A stretch of DNA of 13,981 bases from assembly GCA_016185955.1 (NCBI GenBank), contig JACPMQ010000020.1, forward strand, positions 1-13,981, read 5' to 3'. Of the stretch, positions 6,842-12,831 are shown one piece after another. The position numbers and the translations under genes are program-made. Each line of letters starts with the position of its first letter. Position 1 is the first letter of the stretch. The notes below the pieces were generated by a model. That model was given only the letters and a program-made list of their open reading frames with translations. It ran no database searches and had not been told where the DNA came from. This DNA is from Candidatus Woesearchaeota archaeon. Lineage in GTDB: Archaea > Nanobdellota > Nanobdellia > Woesearchaeales > GW2011-AR4.

Positions 6842-7948
6842 ATGGTACAGAATGAAATAAAAGACAAAGTTTCGGATTCAATTTCTGAAATAAGCTCAAA
6901 TGCTGACATTGATGCTGAGCTTGAGCAGATTTTAGCAAAGCAAAGGGCAGCAATAAAAGTAGTAGGCGCAGGCGGCGGTGGAAATAACACTATACAAAGA
7001 ATGTCGGAAATAGGCATTATTGGCGTAGAAACAATTGCTGTCAACACTGATGCGCAGGATTTGCTTTACACAAACGCAAATAAAAAAATTTTGATTGGAA
7101 GGGAGCTGACTAAAGGCTTGGGAGCAGGCTCTGATCCGAAATTAGGGGAAGACGCTGCAAGGGAAACAGAAGCAGAAATCAAAAAATCATTACACGGCGC
7201 TGATATGGTATTTATCACATGCGGATTAGGCGGCGGCACAGGAACAGGCTCTGCACCTGTTATAACAGAAATTGCAAAAAAAATAGGGGCTTTAACTGTA
7301 GGCATTGTAACACTGCCATTTGCTATGGAAGGCCATAGAAGGTATATGAATGCTGTATCGGGTTTGGAAAAAATGGAGCAGTTAGCAGATACTTTAATAG
7401 TCATCCCAAATGAAAAGCTGTTGGAATTAGCTCCTGACTTGCCTTTGCATACAGCCTTTAAGGTAGCAGATGAAATATTGACTAATGCTGTTAAAGGCAT
7501 AGCAGAGCTTGTAACTAAAGCAGGGTTAGTTAATCTTGACTTTGCAGATATTAGGGCAGTTATGAAAGGTGGTGGGGTTGCTTTAATAGGAGTTGGTGAA
7601 AGTGATACAGAAAATAGAGCGAGTGAAGCAGTTGAAAAAGCCATTAACAATCCATTGCTTGATGCAGACATCTCTGGCGCAAATGGCGCTTTAATAAATG
7701 TAATAGGTGGGGAAGATATGACTTTAGACGAGGCAAGAAAGGTTGTAGAAGCGATTTCAAGCAAGCTTGATGACGACGCAAGAATAATATGGGGCGCGCA
7801 GATAAGCAAAGACATGGAGCGCACAATAAGAACTATGCTTATTGTAACAGGCGTTAAAAGCTCGCAAATTTTAGGCGCTGGCATAAAACAGACTGACAAA
7901 AGGAGAAAAGAAATAGAGACGCAACTTGGAATAGAATTTCTTGACTGA
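6842..7948 (+). CDS. ftsZ: Cell division GTPase FtsZ
   Basis: Tubulin-family GTPase that polymerises into the division ring. The 368 residues include an N-terminal extension (1-36), the nucleotide-binding strand KVVGAGGGGNN (39-49), NTDAQDL (68-74) and the tubulin signature GGGTGTGSA (130-138). The T7 synergy loop is NLDFADI with catalytic Asp 233 and 236, followed by GGGVALIG (243-250). The tail ends QLGIEFLD, resembling the short conserved FtsZ C-terminal peptide. The order ftsZ-secE-spt5-rpl11 is the known neighbourhood of archaeal ftsZ1, as in Methanocaldococcus, so the ftsZ1 paralogue is likely. That paralogue call is by synteny, not phylogeny. The secE ATG is two bases after the stop, so the two are an operon. 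Confidence 0.96.
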   Translation: MVQNEIKDKVSDSISEISSNADIDAELEQILAKQRAAIKVVGAGGGGNNTIQRMSEIGIIGVETIAVNTDAQDLLYTNANKKILIGRELTKGLGAGSDPKLGEDAARETEAEIKKSLHGADMVFITCGLGGGTGTGSAPVITEIAKKIGALTVGIVTLPFAMEGHRRYMNAVSGLEKMEQLADTLIVIPNEKLLELAPDLPLHTAFKVADEILTNAVKGIAELVTKAGLVNLDFADIRAVMKGGGVALIGVGESDTENRASEAVEKAINNPLLDADISGANGALINVIGGEDMTLDEARKVVEAISSKLDDDARIIWGAQISKDMERTIRTMLIVTGVKSSQILGAGIKQTDKRRKEIETQLGIEFLD

Positions 7949-7950
7949 AA

Positions 7951-8139
7951 ATGGAATTAAGTTCTTATTGGATAAAATTAAAAAGCTTTAGCGGTGAATG
8001 CTTAAGAATTTTAAAAGTTACGAAAAAGCCTAATAGGGTAGAATTCAAAACAATAGTTAAGGCTGCTGCATTAGGCATGTCAATAATAGGATTCATAGGA
8101 TTTTTAATTACAATGCTGAAACAAGTGTTTTTTCCCTAA
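7951..8139 (+). CDS. secE: Preprotein translocase subunit SecE (Sec61 gamma)
   Basis: This 62-residue tail-anchored subunit of the SecYEG/Sec61 channel stabilises SecY. It has the amphipathic helix (SYWIKLKSFSGECLRILKVT), the conserved KKPNRVEF turn (25-32) and one transmembrane segment at about 37-58. Length and layout match archaeal SecE. It starts two bases after the ftsZ stop, so it is translated from the same message. Confidence 0.92.
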   Translation: MELSSYWIKLKSFSGECLRILKVTKKPNRVEFKTIVKAAALGMSIIGFIGFLITMLKQVFFP

Positions 8140-8141
8140 AG

Positions 8142-8153
8142 TTTTTTAAATAA
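8142..8153 (+). promoter_or_regulatory. TATA-like promoter of spt5
   Basis: TTTTTTAAATAA is centred about 28 bp before the spt5 ATG. The following TAACTGCTA (8151-8159) matches the terminal motif of the repeat elements in this window. Confidence 0.45.
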
Positions 8154-8176
8154 CTGCTATTTAGCTAATTTTAAAA

Positions 8177-8659
8177 ATGGAGCAAGAGCAAAAACAATCA
8201 GAAATTTATGGCGTAAGGGTAACTGCAAACAGGGAAGACCAAGTCATGGACTTTATTGTTGCAAATGCGCAAAGAAAAAAGCTTGAGGTGTATGCAGTTA
8301 TAAGGCCGCATGGCATGCGCGGCTATATTTTTTTGGAAGCTGGCAGCAAAGCTGATGCAGAGCAGGCAGCCTTTAATGTGCCTTATGCACGAGGCATTCT
8401 TTCCAAAACAGTGGAATACAAGGAAATAGAGCATATGCTTGAGCAGGTAAAGCATGAAGTAAACATACAAAAAAATGATATTGTGGAAGTAATCTCTGGA
8501 CCGTTTAAAAGAGAGCAGGCAAAAATAACAAGAATAGACAAACAAAAGGAAGAAGTTGTAGTTGAGCTTCTTGAAGCAGCAGTTCCTATTCCAATAACGG
8601 TAAAGATGGATGCTGTCAAAGTAATAAGGAGGGACACAGAAGAAAAAGAGTCTGAGTAA
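8177..8659 (+). CDS. spt5: Transcription elongation factor Spt5 (archaeal NusG)
   Basis: This 160-residue factor binds the RNA polymerase clamp and raises processivity, normally with Spt4 (not in the window). The NGN domain covers about 9-92: IYGVRVTANREDQVMDF, then VIRPHGMRGYIFLEA and VPYARGIL. A single KOW domain follows at about 97-150 (NDIVEVISGPFKREQAKITRI). The short acidic tail (TEEKESE) is a small addition. The position between secE and rpl11 is the conserved archaeal order. Confidence 0.94.
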   Translation: MEQEQKQSEIYGVRVTANREDQVMDFIVANAQRKKLEVYAVIRPHGMRGYIFLEAGSKADAEQAAFNVPYARGILSKTVEYKEIEHMLEQVKHEVNIQKNDIVEVISGPFKREQAKITRIDKQKEEVVVELLEAAVPIPITVKMDAVKVIRRDTEEKESE

Positions 8660-8660
8660 G

Positions 8661-8671
8661 ATTTATAAATT
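8661..8671 (+). promoter_or_regulatory. TATA-like promoter of rpl11
   Basis: ATTTATAAATT is centred about 26 bp before the rpl11 ATG at 8692, directly after the spt5 stop. It fits a separate leaderless L11 transcript within the cluster. Confidence 0.55.
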
Positions 8672-8691
8672 ATTTATCAATTCTTTAAAAA

Positions 8692-9513
8692 ATGACAACA
8701 CAAACTGTTGAAGCACTTGTTGAAGGCGGCAAAGCAACTGCAGCGCCTCCATTAGGACCTGCATTAGGCCCATTAGGAGTTAATATTGGCCAAATTGTTT
8801 CTGATATTAATAAGAAAACTTCTGTATTCAACGGAATGCAAGTTCCTGTCAAAGTTATAGTTAATATGGATACAAAGAAATTTGAAATTTCTGTTGGAAC
8901 TCCTCCTGCTTCTGCCTTAATTCTTAAAGAAGCTGGAATAGAAAAAGGCTCTGGAAATCCCAAAACAGACAAGGTTGCAGATGTTGTCATAGAGCAGATA
9001 ATTAAAGTTGCGAAGATGAAAGAAAGCAGCTTATTAGGCAAGAGCTTAAAGGAAAAAGTCAAGGAAATAATCGGGACATGCAATTCAATGGGAATACTTG
9101 TTGAAGGAAAGCCTGCGAAAGAAGCAATAAAAGAAGTCAATGAAGGGATGTATGATCAGGAAATAAGGGAAGAAAAAACAGAGCTGTCAGCAGAAGAGCG
9201 CGCAAAGCTTGAGGAAGAGAAGAAAAGGCTTGCAGAGGAAATTGAGAGAAGAAGAGCAGAGTTTGAAAAACTTGCAAAAGATATTATTGCAGCAATGGCT
9301 GGAAAGGAAAGAGGAGCAATTAAAGCTAAATTGGTTGAAGCCAATATTCCAGACAAGATTATTAAGGAATTATTGCCAATAGAGGGGGAAGCTGCAGCAG
9401 GAGCAGCAGAAGCAAAGCCAGGGGAAAAAGCTGCAGCAAAACCAGCAGCAACAGCAGCAGCAAAGTCCGAAGCAAAGAAAGAAGAGCCAAAGGCAAAAGA
9501 GAAAAAGAAATAA
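8692..9513 (+). CDS. rpl11: Ribosomal protein L11 with a long charged C-terminal extension
   Basis: L11 binds the GTPase-associated region of 23S rRNA at the base of the L10/L12 stalk. Residues 1-155 are a full L11: the N-terminal domain has the conserved PPLGPALGPLGVNIGQI (19-35), and the C-terminal RNA-binding domain has KTDKVADVVIEQIIKVAKMK and IIGTCNSMGI (126-135). Archaeal L11 usually ends near residue 160. Here another 115 residues follow: a charged helix likely to be a coiled coil (about 160-195), a short helical segment (196-230) and an Ala/Lys/Glu/Pro low-complexity tail ending KAKEKKK. The reading frame is continuous and there is no frameshift. A T-rich terminator follows. L1, L10 and L12, which usually follow L11 in archaea, are absent downstream. 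Confidence 0.95.
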   Translation: MTTQTVEALVEGGKATAAPPLGPALGPLGVNIGQIVSDINKKTSVFNGMQVPVKVIVNMDTKKFEISVGTPPASALILKEAGIEKGSGNPKTDKVADVVIEQIIKVAKMKESSLLGKSLKEKVKEIIGTCNSMGILVEGKPAKEAIKEVNEGMYDQEIREEKTELSAEERAKLEEEKKRLAEEIERRRAEFEKLAKDIIAAMAGKERGAIKAKLVEANIPDKIIKELLPIEGEAAAGAAEAKPGEKAAAKPAATAAAKSEAKKEEPKAKEKKK

Positions 9514-9516
9514 TTA

Positions 9517-9532
9517 CTTTCTTTTTTTATTT
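9517..9532 (+). terminator. T-rich terminator after rpl11
   Basis: A pyrimidine tract with an uninterrupted run of seven T begins a few bases after the L11 stop. There is no hairpin, which matches the usual archaeal oligo-T terminator. Confidence 0.55.
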
Positions 9533-9564
9533 GTTATTAATGATTGTTTTCTGCATTAAAAAAA

Positions 9565-9765
9565 TAACTGCTAACACCACATAAAGGGTTTTTGCGAATT
9601 CAGTGCTTGTGCGTCATTGCCAATTCTGAAAGTTTCACAGAATTGTGATAAGCGACCTGAGCAATGCCATAGCATTGCGAAGTTGAGAGGAGTATAAGGC
9701 TCCGCACAAGCACTAAATTAAACTTTCGCAAAAACCCTGCTTCTCGGACAAATCTATGTTAGCAG
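9565..9765 (+). repeat. Unit 1 structured repeat, copy B (most complete)
   Basis: A nested inverted-repeat element. The ends are CTGCTAACA (9568-9576) and TGTTAGCAG (9757-9765). Inside lie GGGTTTTTGCGAA (9586-9598) with its exact complement (9725-9737), then AGTGCTTGTGCG (9602-9613) with its exact complement (9703-9714). The core has hairpin 1, CAATTCTG (9621-9628) with CAGAATTG (9638-9645), and hairpin 2, GCAATGC (9661-9667), loop CATA, GCATTGC (9672-9678). Conserved non-paired sequence includes TTGTGATAA and CGAAGTTGAG. No open reading frame of note is present. It could be a mobile inverted-repeat element, a structured non-coding RNA, or both. Confidence 0.85.
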
Positions 9766-9770
9766 ATATA

Positions 9771-9992
9771 TTTTTTAGTAACCGCTAACAATATAAGTGG
9801 CTGCTCCAGAGCCGCGCTTTAGGCAAAATGGCGCATCTTGATTCTTTTTTATCATAAAAATATCTTACAGATACACGCCATTTTGATAGCACAATTAACA
9901 TTCTTCTGCTTGCCTACCGCCCCTTATTTTTGAGCAGCCACTTTAAGTTTCATACATCTTTAGAATAAGAGGTGTTAGCAGTTACTAAAAAA
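9771..9992 (+). repeat. Unit 2 inverted-repeat element, copy B
   Basis: It is bounded by TTTTTTAGTAACCGCTAACA (9771-9790) and its reverse complement with one mismatch (9973-9992). Inside is a nested series of arms: AAGTGGCTGCTC (9795-9806) with GAGCAGCCACTT (9932-9943), TAGGCAA (9820-9826) with TTGCCTA (9910-9916), and AAAATGGCG (9825-9833) with CGCCATTTT (9876-9884). The left 100 bp recur at 13883-13981. The interior is unrelated to unit 1 although the end motif is shared. No transposase or protein is encoded, so it resembles a miniature inverted-repeat element. No target-site duplication is obvious. Confidence 0.85.
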
Positions 9993-10139
9993 ACAAATTC
10001 TTAAATAGAAGTAAGTCTTAACTATAGTTAATTTTGTGTTTTTTGATTAATCATATTTTAAGCGAAAATTTTAATTTGTTACTAAATAAGTGTTAAAACA
10101 GGGATAAGTTTATAAGTGGGTTTTCACTAGTGGCAACTA
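9993..10139 (+). promoter_or_regulatory. Upstream region of the kinase fusion, with operator-like palindromes
   Basis: The region holds a 14-bp perfect palindrome, TTAACTATAGTTAA (10018-10031), and TGATTAATCA (10044-10053), about 60-90 bp before a TATA-like TTTATAAG (10109-10116). The palindromes sit where a regulator could bind upstream of the promoter. Both are AT-rich, so they may be chance. Confidence 0.4.
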
Positions 10140-10211
10140 ATGTATAGTATGATCAGGAAAATAAGTTTGCCCAATTTTTGTGCCATGCAATTAAGTCTAA
10201 TAGATCAGTAA
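10140..10211 (+). CDS. Possible 23-residue leader peptide before the kinase gene
   Basis: An ATG at 10140 opens a 23-codon frame (MYSMIRKISL, with NFCAMQ near the end) closing at TAA 10209-10211, seven bases before the kinase ATG. The TATA-like box at 10109-10116 is centred about 28 bp before this ATG, the spacing seen at the leaderless genes in this window. The first translated codon of the message is therefore predicted to be here and not at 10219. It has no recognised family, and the small size leaves real doubt. Confidence 0.35.
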   Translation: MYSMIRKISLPNFCAMQLSLIDQ

Positions 10212-10218
10212 AAAGATT

Positions 10219-11499
10219 ATGGTAAACCTCAGGGGGTTCATTTTGGAGACTAATAATTTTAGAAATCCTTCGCTAGAAGAGAGATTAAAAGTAACATTTG
10301 TTAGTGGAGATAATAGCCTCACAAGCATAATTGGAGAATCTTTGAAGAGGAAATTTCAATTGAATATCTTACCCCAAAAGAGATTTAGGATTCCAGACAG
10401 ACCTTCAGACATTTACTTACTAGACTTACAGAATGGCGAAAATCCTTTAGATAAGGTGTATAAAATAAAGGCTATCAGACCTGAGTCTGCAGTCGTAGTG
10501 TTAATGACTCAGAGTCAAGGGGACCAAGAAATCTCAGGCTTATTTGGAAGAGCAAAAAAACAAGGTTTGATAGACATACAAGAAAAACCAGATCCTTCAC
10601 AATTAGTGGAATCTAGATATACCAATGATGTAACAGAACTAGCATCAAAACTACCCAAACACTTGTATGGAGTTTACACAGCCAATGGGCGCTTAAAAAA
10701 TACCTATATAGTTAAAATTGGAGGAAGTATTTTTGATTTATACAAAGCAAAACCAGATATACTGCACAAGCTTCTAGCTGCTATCGTTGAAATGCATAAG
10801 CATCATAAGGTAGTGCTTACGGTAGGAGGAGGACCAGCACAAAGCATGGCAGTAGATTTCAAAAAAGTTTTAGGACTGTCAGACACAACTTATGAAGAAC
10901 TTTCAAGAGGTCAACTTACAAATCAAGCAACTATCTTAAGTGACTTATTAAGACAAATTAATCCTGATATTGTAGCACCAATACCATTAGAGTATATGGA
11001 ATTCGTTATGACGAGAGGGTTAATAACTGGAGACTATCTCGAGAAGAAAATTCCAATAATTTCTTTAGTACCTGAAATTCCAGAGTTAGGGATACCAAGA
11101 ATGCCTAGTTCTGCTTCAGATCTGCACACAGTAGCCTTAGCAGAGTATTTTCATTGCGCAAAGGTCTTTTTTGTTAAGGATACAGATGGGATATATAGAA
11201 GGGATCCTAATATTCCTAATGAGTTTGTTAGAGAAATGGGACTTCCCAAAAGTAATTTTTTTATTAGATTCATATATGCTGATCAAATCACAACGAGCAT
11301 CTCCAGAATTGGGTTGAGCCCTGAAAGAACAGTGACAGATGGGCATTTGATTGAAACATCGGCTATTGATGCCTTTTTAAAGTCAAAGTACCCACACACG
11401 ATTCAAGTAGTTAATGGCAGAAATCCTAATAAGCTTTCTGAAGCTATGGACGGCTATAAAGTGGGATCTTACATACTCAAACCGTACCTACCTCGCTAG
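10219..11499 (+). CDS. Receiver-like domain fused to an amino-acid-kinase-family domain
   Basis: This 426-residue protein has two parts. Residues about 22-135 resemble a response-regulator receiver domain: DIYLLDL places an Asp (D69) where the phosphoacceptor sits, VVVLMTQ gives the conserved Thr (T97) and DIQEKP gives the Lys-Pro pair (K123). The paired acidic residues are reduced to D31. Residues about 162-426 are an amino-acid-kinase fold: VKIGGS (165-170), VGGGPAQ (202-208), VKDTDGIYRRDPN (319-331) and a C-terminal QVVNGRNPNKL...VGSYI strand. The closest recall is the UMP kinase/molybdenum-storage-protein branch. The substrate is not deducible. A TTG at codon 9, six bases after AGGGGGT, is an alternative start. 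The gene follows two repeat elements and converges with the AbrB-PhoU gene 32 bp away. Confidence 0.82.
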   Translation: MVNLRGFILETNNFRNPSLEERLKVTFVSGDNSLTSIIGESLKRKFQLNILPQKRFRIPDRPSDIYLLDLQNGENPLDKVYKIKAIRPESAVVVLMTQSQGDQEISGLFGRAKKQGLIDIQEKPDPSQLVESRYTNDVTELASKLPKHLYGVYTANGRLKNTYIVKIGGSIFDLYKAKPDILHKLLAAIVEMHKHHKVVLTVGGGPAQSMAVDFKKVLGLSDTTYEELSRGQLTNQATILSDLLRQINPDIVAPIPLEYMEFVMTRGLITGDYLEKKIPIISLVPEIPELGIPRMPSSASDLHTVALAEYFHCAKVFFVKDTDGIYRRDPNIPNEFVREMGLPKSNFFIRFIYADQITTSISRIGLSPERTVTDGHLIETSAIDAFLKSKYPHTIQVVNGRNPNKLSEAMDGYKVGSYILKPYLPR

Positions 11500-11531
11500 A
11501 TAGGAGTTTTTAACCCTAAATGCAGTTTAAG

Positions 11532-12455
11532 TCAGCCACTCAACCCTTTAAGAGTGTCTAATCTCATGGTCGGAAAATGATAAAATATTCTTGATATAAT
11601 GTCAAGCGAATTCAATGCTGCTGCTTCATTAACATTTGTTGTTGATAAAGCTTCTTTTATATCAGATCTTACTTCATTATAAATTGTTATAGCTTTTACC
11701 GCTATTTCCTTTTCCGGCTTATAAAAAAAATGGTACCCTAATCTAGTCAATTCATTAACCTCAGATAACAAACGAATAAGATTTTTATTTTTTGTTTTTA
11801 TTTTTGCTAAATGTTGCGCCAACGCCTTATATTCATCACCACCATCTTCAAGAATTTCCACTAAGTAATAAAGTATGTAGTTTCCAAATTGTTCATAAAA
11901 ACCTTTGTTAATTTGTCTTAAGCAGAAATAACAAAACTTGTTTACATCAAAATCTTTATGGTAGAGATTTTCTAAAGTTTTTTTGTCGTTCTTTAAAAAG
12001 GCATTCAAGCAAGTATCAGCCATGTCTATTACTATCAAAAATGCCCTCCTTAAACTAGAATCAAAATCGATGTTAAGTTTTGATGATATACTCTTAACCA
12101 CTAGAGTATCTTTATTATACTCCATTAATTCAAACCCAAGAAGTTCCTTAACTTTATTCTGTATTGCAATTGCTATTTCAGGTTTATCATATTTAATGGT
12201 TATACTATCATAACCTTTTTGATATGATCTCGCCATAAATCTATCTGCCAAACGTGATGTGAGCCCACTAACATCAACAATAATCTCCTTATTGATTGGA
12301 GCACTTTCTGTTTGTATTATCAGTTTATATCCATTCTCCTCAACTTCCAACTCATCGCCCTTTTTAATTCCATACTTTTGCGCCCATTTTCTCGGCAAAG
12401 AAATCAACTGAGTGCTGTTTGCTATTTGTATAACTTTTCTTCGAATCTTAACCAC
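11532..12455 (-). CDS. AbrB/SpoVT DNA-binding domain fused to a PhoU-like domain
   Basis: This 307-residue protein is of the archaeal 'phosphate uptake regulator' type. Residues 3-50 are a SpoVT/AbrB swapped-hairpin domain: RKVIQIANSTQLISLPRKWAQKYGIKKGDELEV (in pieces), with the usual SLP-K-W turn and KKGDELEV strand. Residues about 130-305 are all-helical and PhoU-like (SLRRAFLIVIDMADTCLNAF, then EVNELTRLGYHFFYKPEK), and about 55-125 is a linking alpha/beta segment. Family members are thought to link phosphate status to transcription; no pst transporter is in the window. The start is a GTG (12453-12455). An array of 13-bp repeats lies 20-58 bp upstream. It is convergent with the kinase fusion and divergent from the small ORF at 12691. 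Confidence 0.85.
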   Translation of the reverse strand: MVKIRRKVIQIANSTQLISLPRKWAQKYGIKKGDELEVEENGYKLIIQTESAPINKEIIVDVSGLTSRLADRFMARSYQKGYDSITIKYDKPEIAIAIQNKVKELLGFELMEYNKDTLVVKSISSKLNIDFDSSLRRAFLIVIDMADTCLNAFLKNDKKTLENLYHKDFDVNKFCYFCLRQINKGFYEQFGNYILYYLVEILEDGGDEYKALAQHLAKIKTKNKNLIRLLSEVNELTRLGYHFFYKPEKEIAVKAITIYNEVRSDIKEALSTTNVNEAAALNSLDIISRIFYHFPTMRLDTLKGLSG

Positions 12456-12474
12456 CCCAAATTAATTTAAAAAA

Positions 12475-12513
12475 AGATTATTAAAATAGATTACTAAAAT
12501 ACATTATTAATTC
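12475..12513. promoter_or_regulatory. 13-bp tandem repeats upstream of the AbrB-PhoU gene
   Basis: AGATTATTAAAAT (12475-12487), AGATTACTAAAAT (12488-12500) and a diverged ACATTATTAATTC (12501-12513) lie end to end, 20-58 bp before the GTG start. Their position suits an operator or core promoter for this DNA-binding protein. The AT-richness makes chance possible. Confidence 0.45.
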
Positions 12514-12550
12514 TTTGCAGTAAGCTTATTTTCTTTATAAATTTTTCTTA

Positions 12551-12610
12551 TTTATATAAGCCTATATAAGCCCTTAATTCTTTATAAAATATAAGCAGAA
12601 ATTATATAAA
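12551..12610. promoter_or_regulatory. Cluster of TATA-like boxes in the divergent region
   Basis: TTTATATAAGCC, CTATATAAGCCC, CTTTATAAAATATAAGC and ATTATATAAAAA occur within 60 bp, in the spacer between the AbrB-PhoU gene and the small ORF. TATATAAGCC appears twice in tandem. One or more probably serve the small ORF, but which one is used cannot be told from sequence. Confidence 0.4.
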
Positions 12611-12690
12611 AATGGTAAATATTTTCCCACTAAACAACAGGGCTCAAAGAGGTATAATAAAGGGGTGATAAAACTTAATAAGGTGATAGC

Positions 12691-12813
12691 ATGAGCAGAA
12701 GAAGTTTTGAAACTTTAAGAAGGGTAAATGAAATCTGGGAAGAGGAATTTGAAGATGAAGACTTTGGGCTCATCTATGCAGATGATATGGCTGAGGACTT
12801 AAAGGATAAATAA
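12691..12813 (+). CDS. Small acidic protein of 40 residues, unknown function
   Basis: The ATG at 12691 follows AAGGTGAT with four bases between, the clearest Shine-Dalgarno sequence in the window, and the frame closes at TAA 12811-12813. The product begins MSRRSFETLRRVNEIWEEEF and continues with an acidic stretch (EDEDFGLIYADDMAEDLKDK), so it has a basic N-terminal helix and an acidic remainder. No membrane segment or Cys is present. I recognise no family. The ribosome-binding site, the codon-like composition and the snug fit before the dtdA stop (18 bp, convergent) argue that it is real. It could be a small regulator or binding partner. Confidence 0.65.
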   Translation: MSRRSFETLRRVNEIWEEEFEDEDFGLIYADDMAEDLKDK

Positions 12814-12831
12814 ACCATTTATAACCATCCT

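Noticed and set aside
9795..9815. GGCTGCTCCAGAGCCGCGC as part of a tRNA
   Set aside because: No cloverleaf, T-loop GTTC motif or anticodon arm can be arranged around it. The pairing partners are the distal arms of unit 2.
9829..9858. Short ORF (MAHLDSFL) conserved in both unit 2 copies
   Set aside because: It is 8-9 codons long, lies within paired arms and ends differently in the two copies; conservation is explained by the repeat as a whole.
9565..9992. GCTAAC...GTTAGC ends as integron attC sites
   Set aside because: The ends recall attC core sites superficially. However, the GTTRRRY consensus is not met (GTTAGCA), the elements carry no cassette ORF, there is no integron integrase in view, and the unit 1 and unit 2 interiors are far larger than typical attC spacers. 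Not excluded without a genome-wide search.
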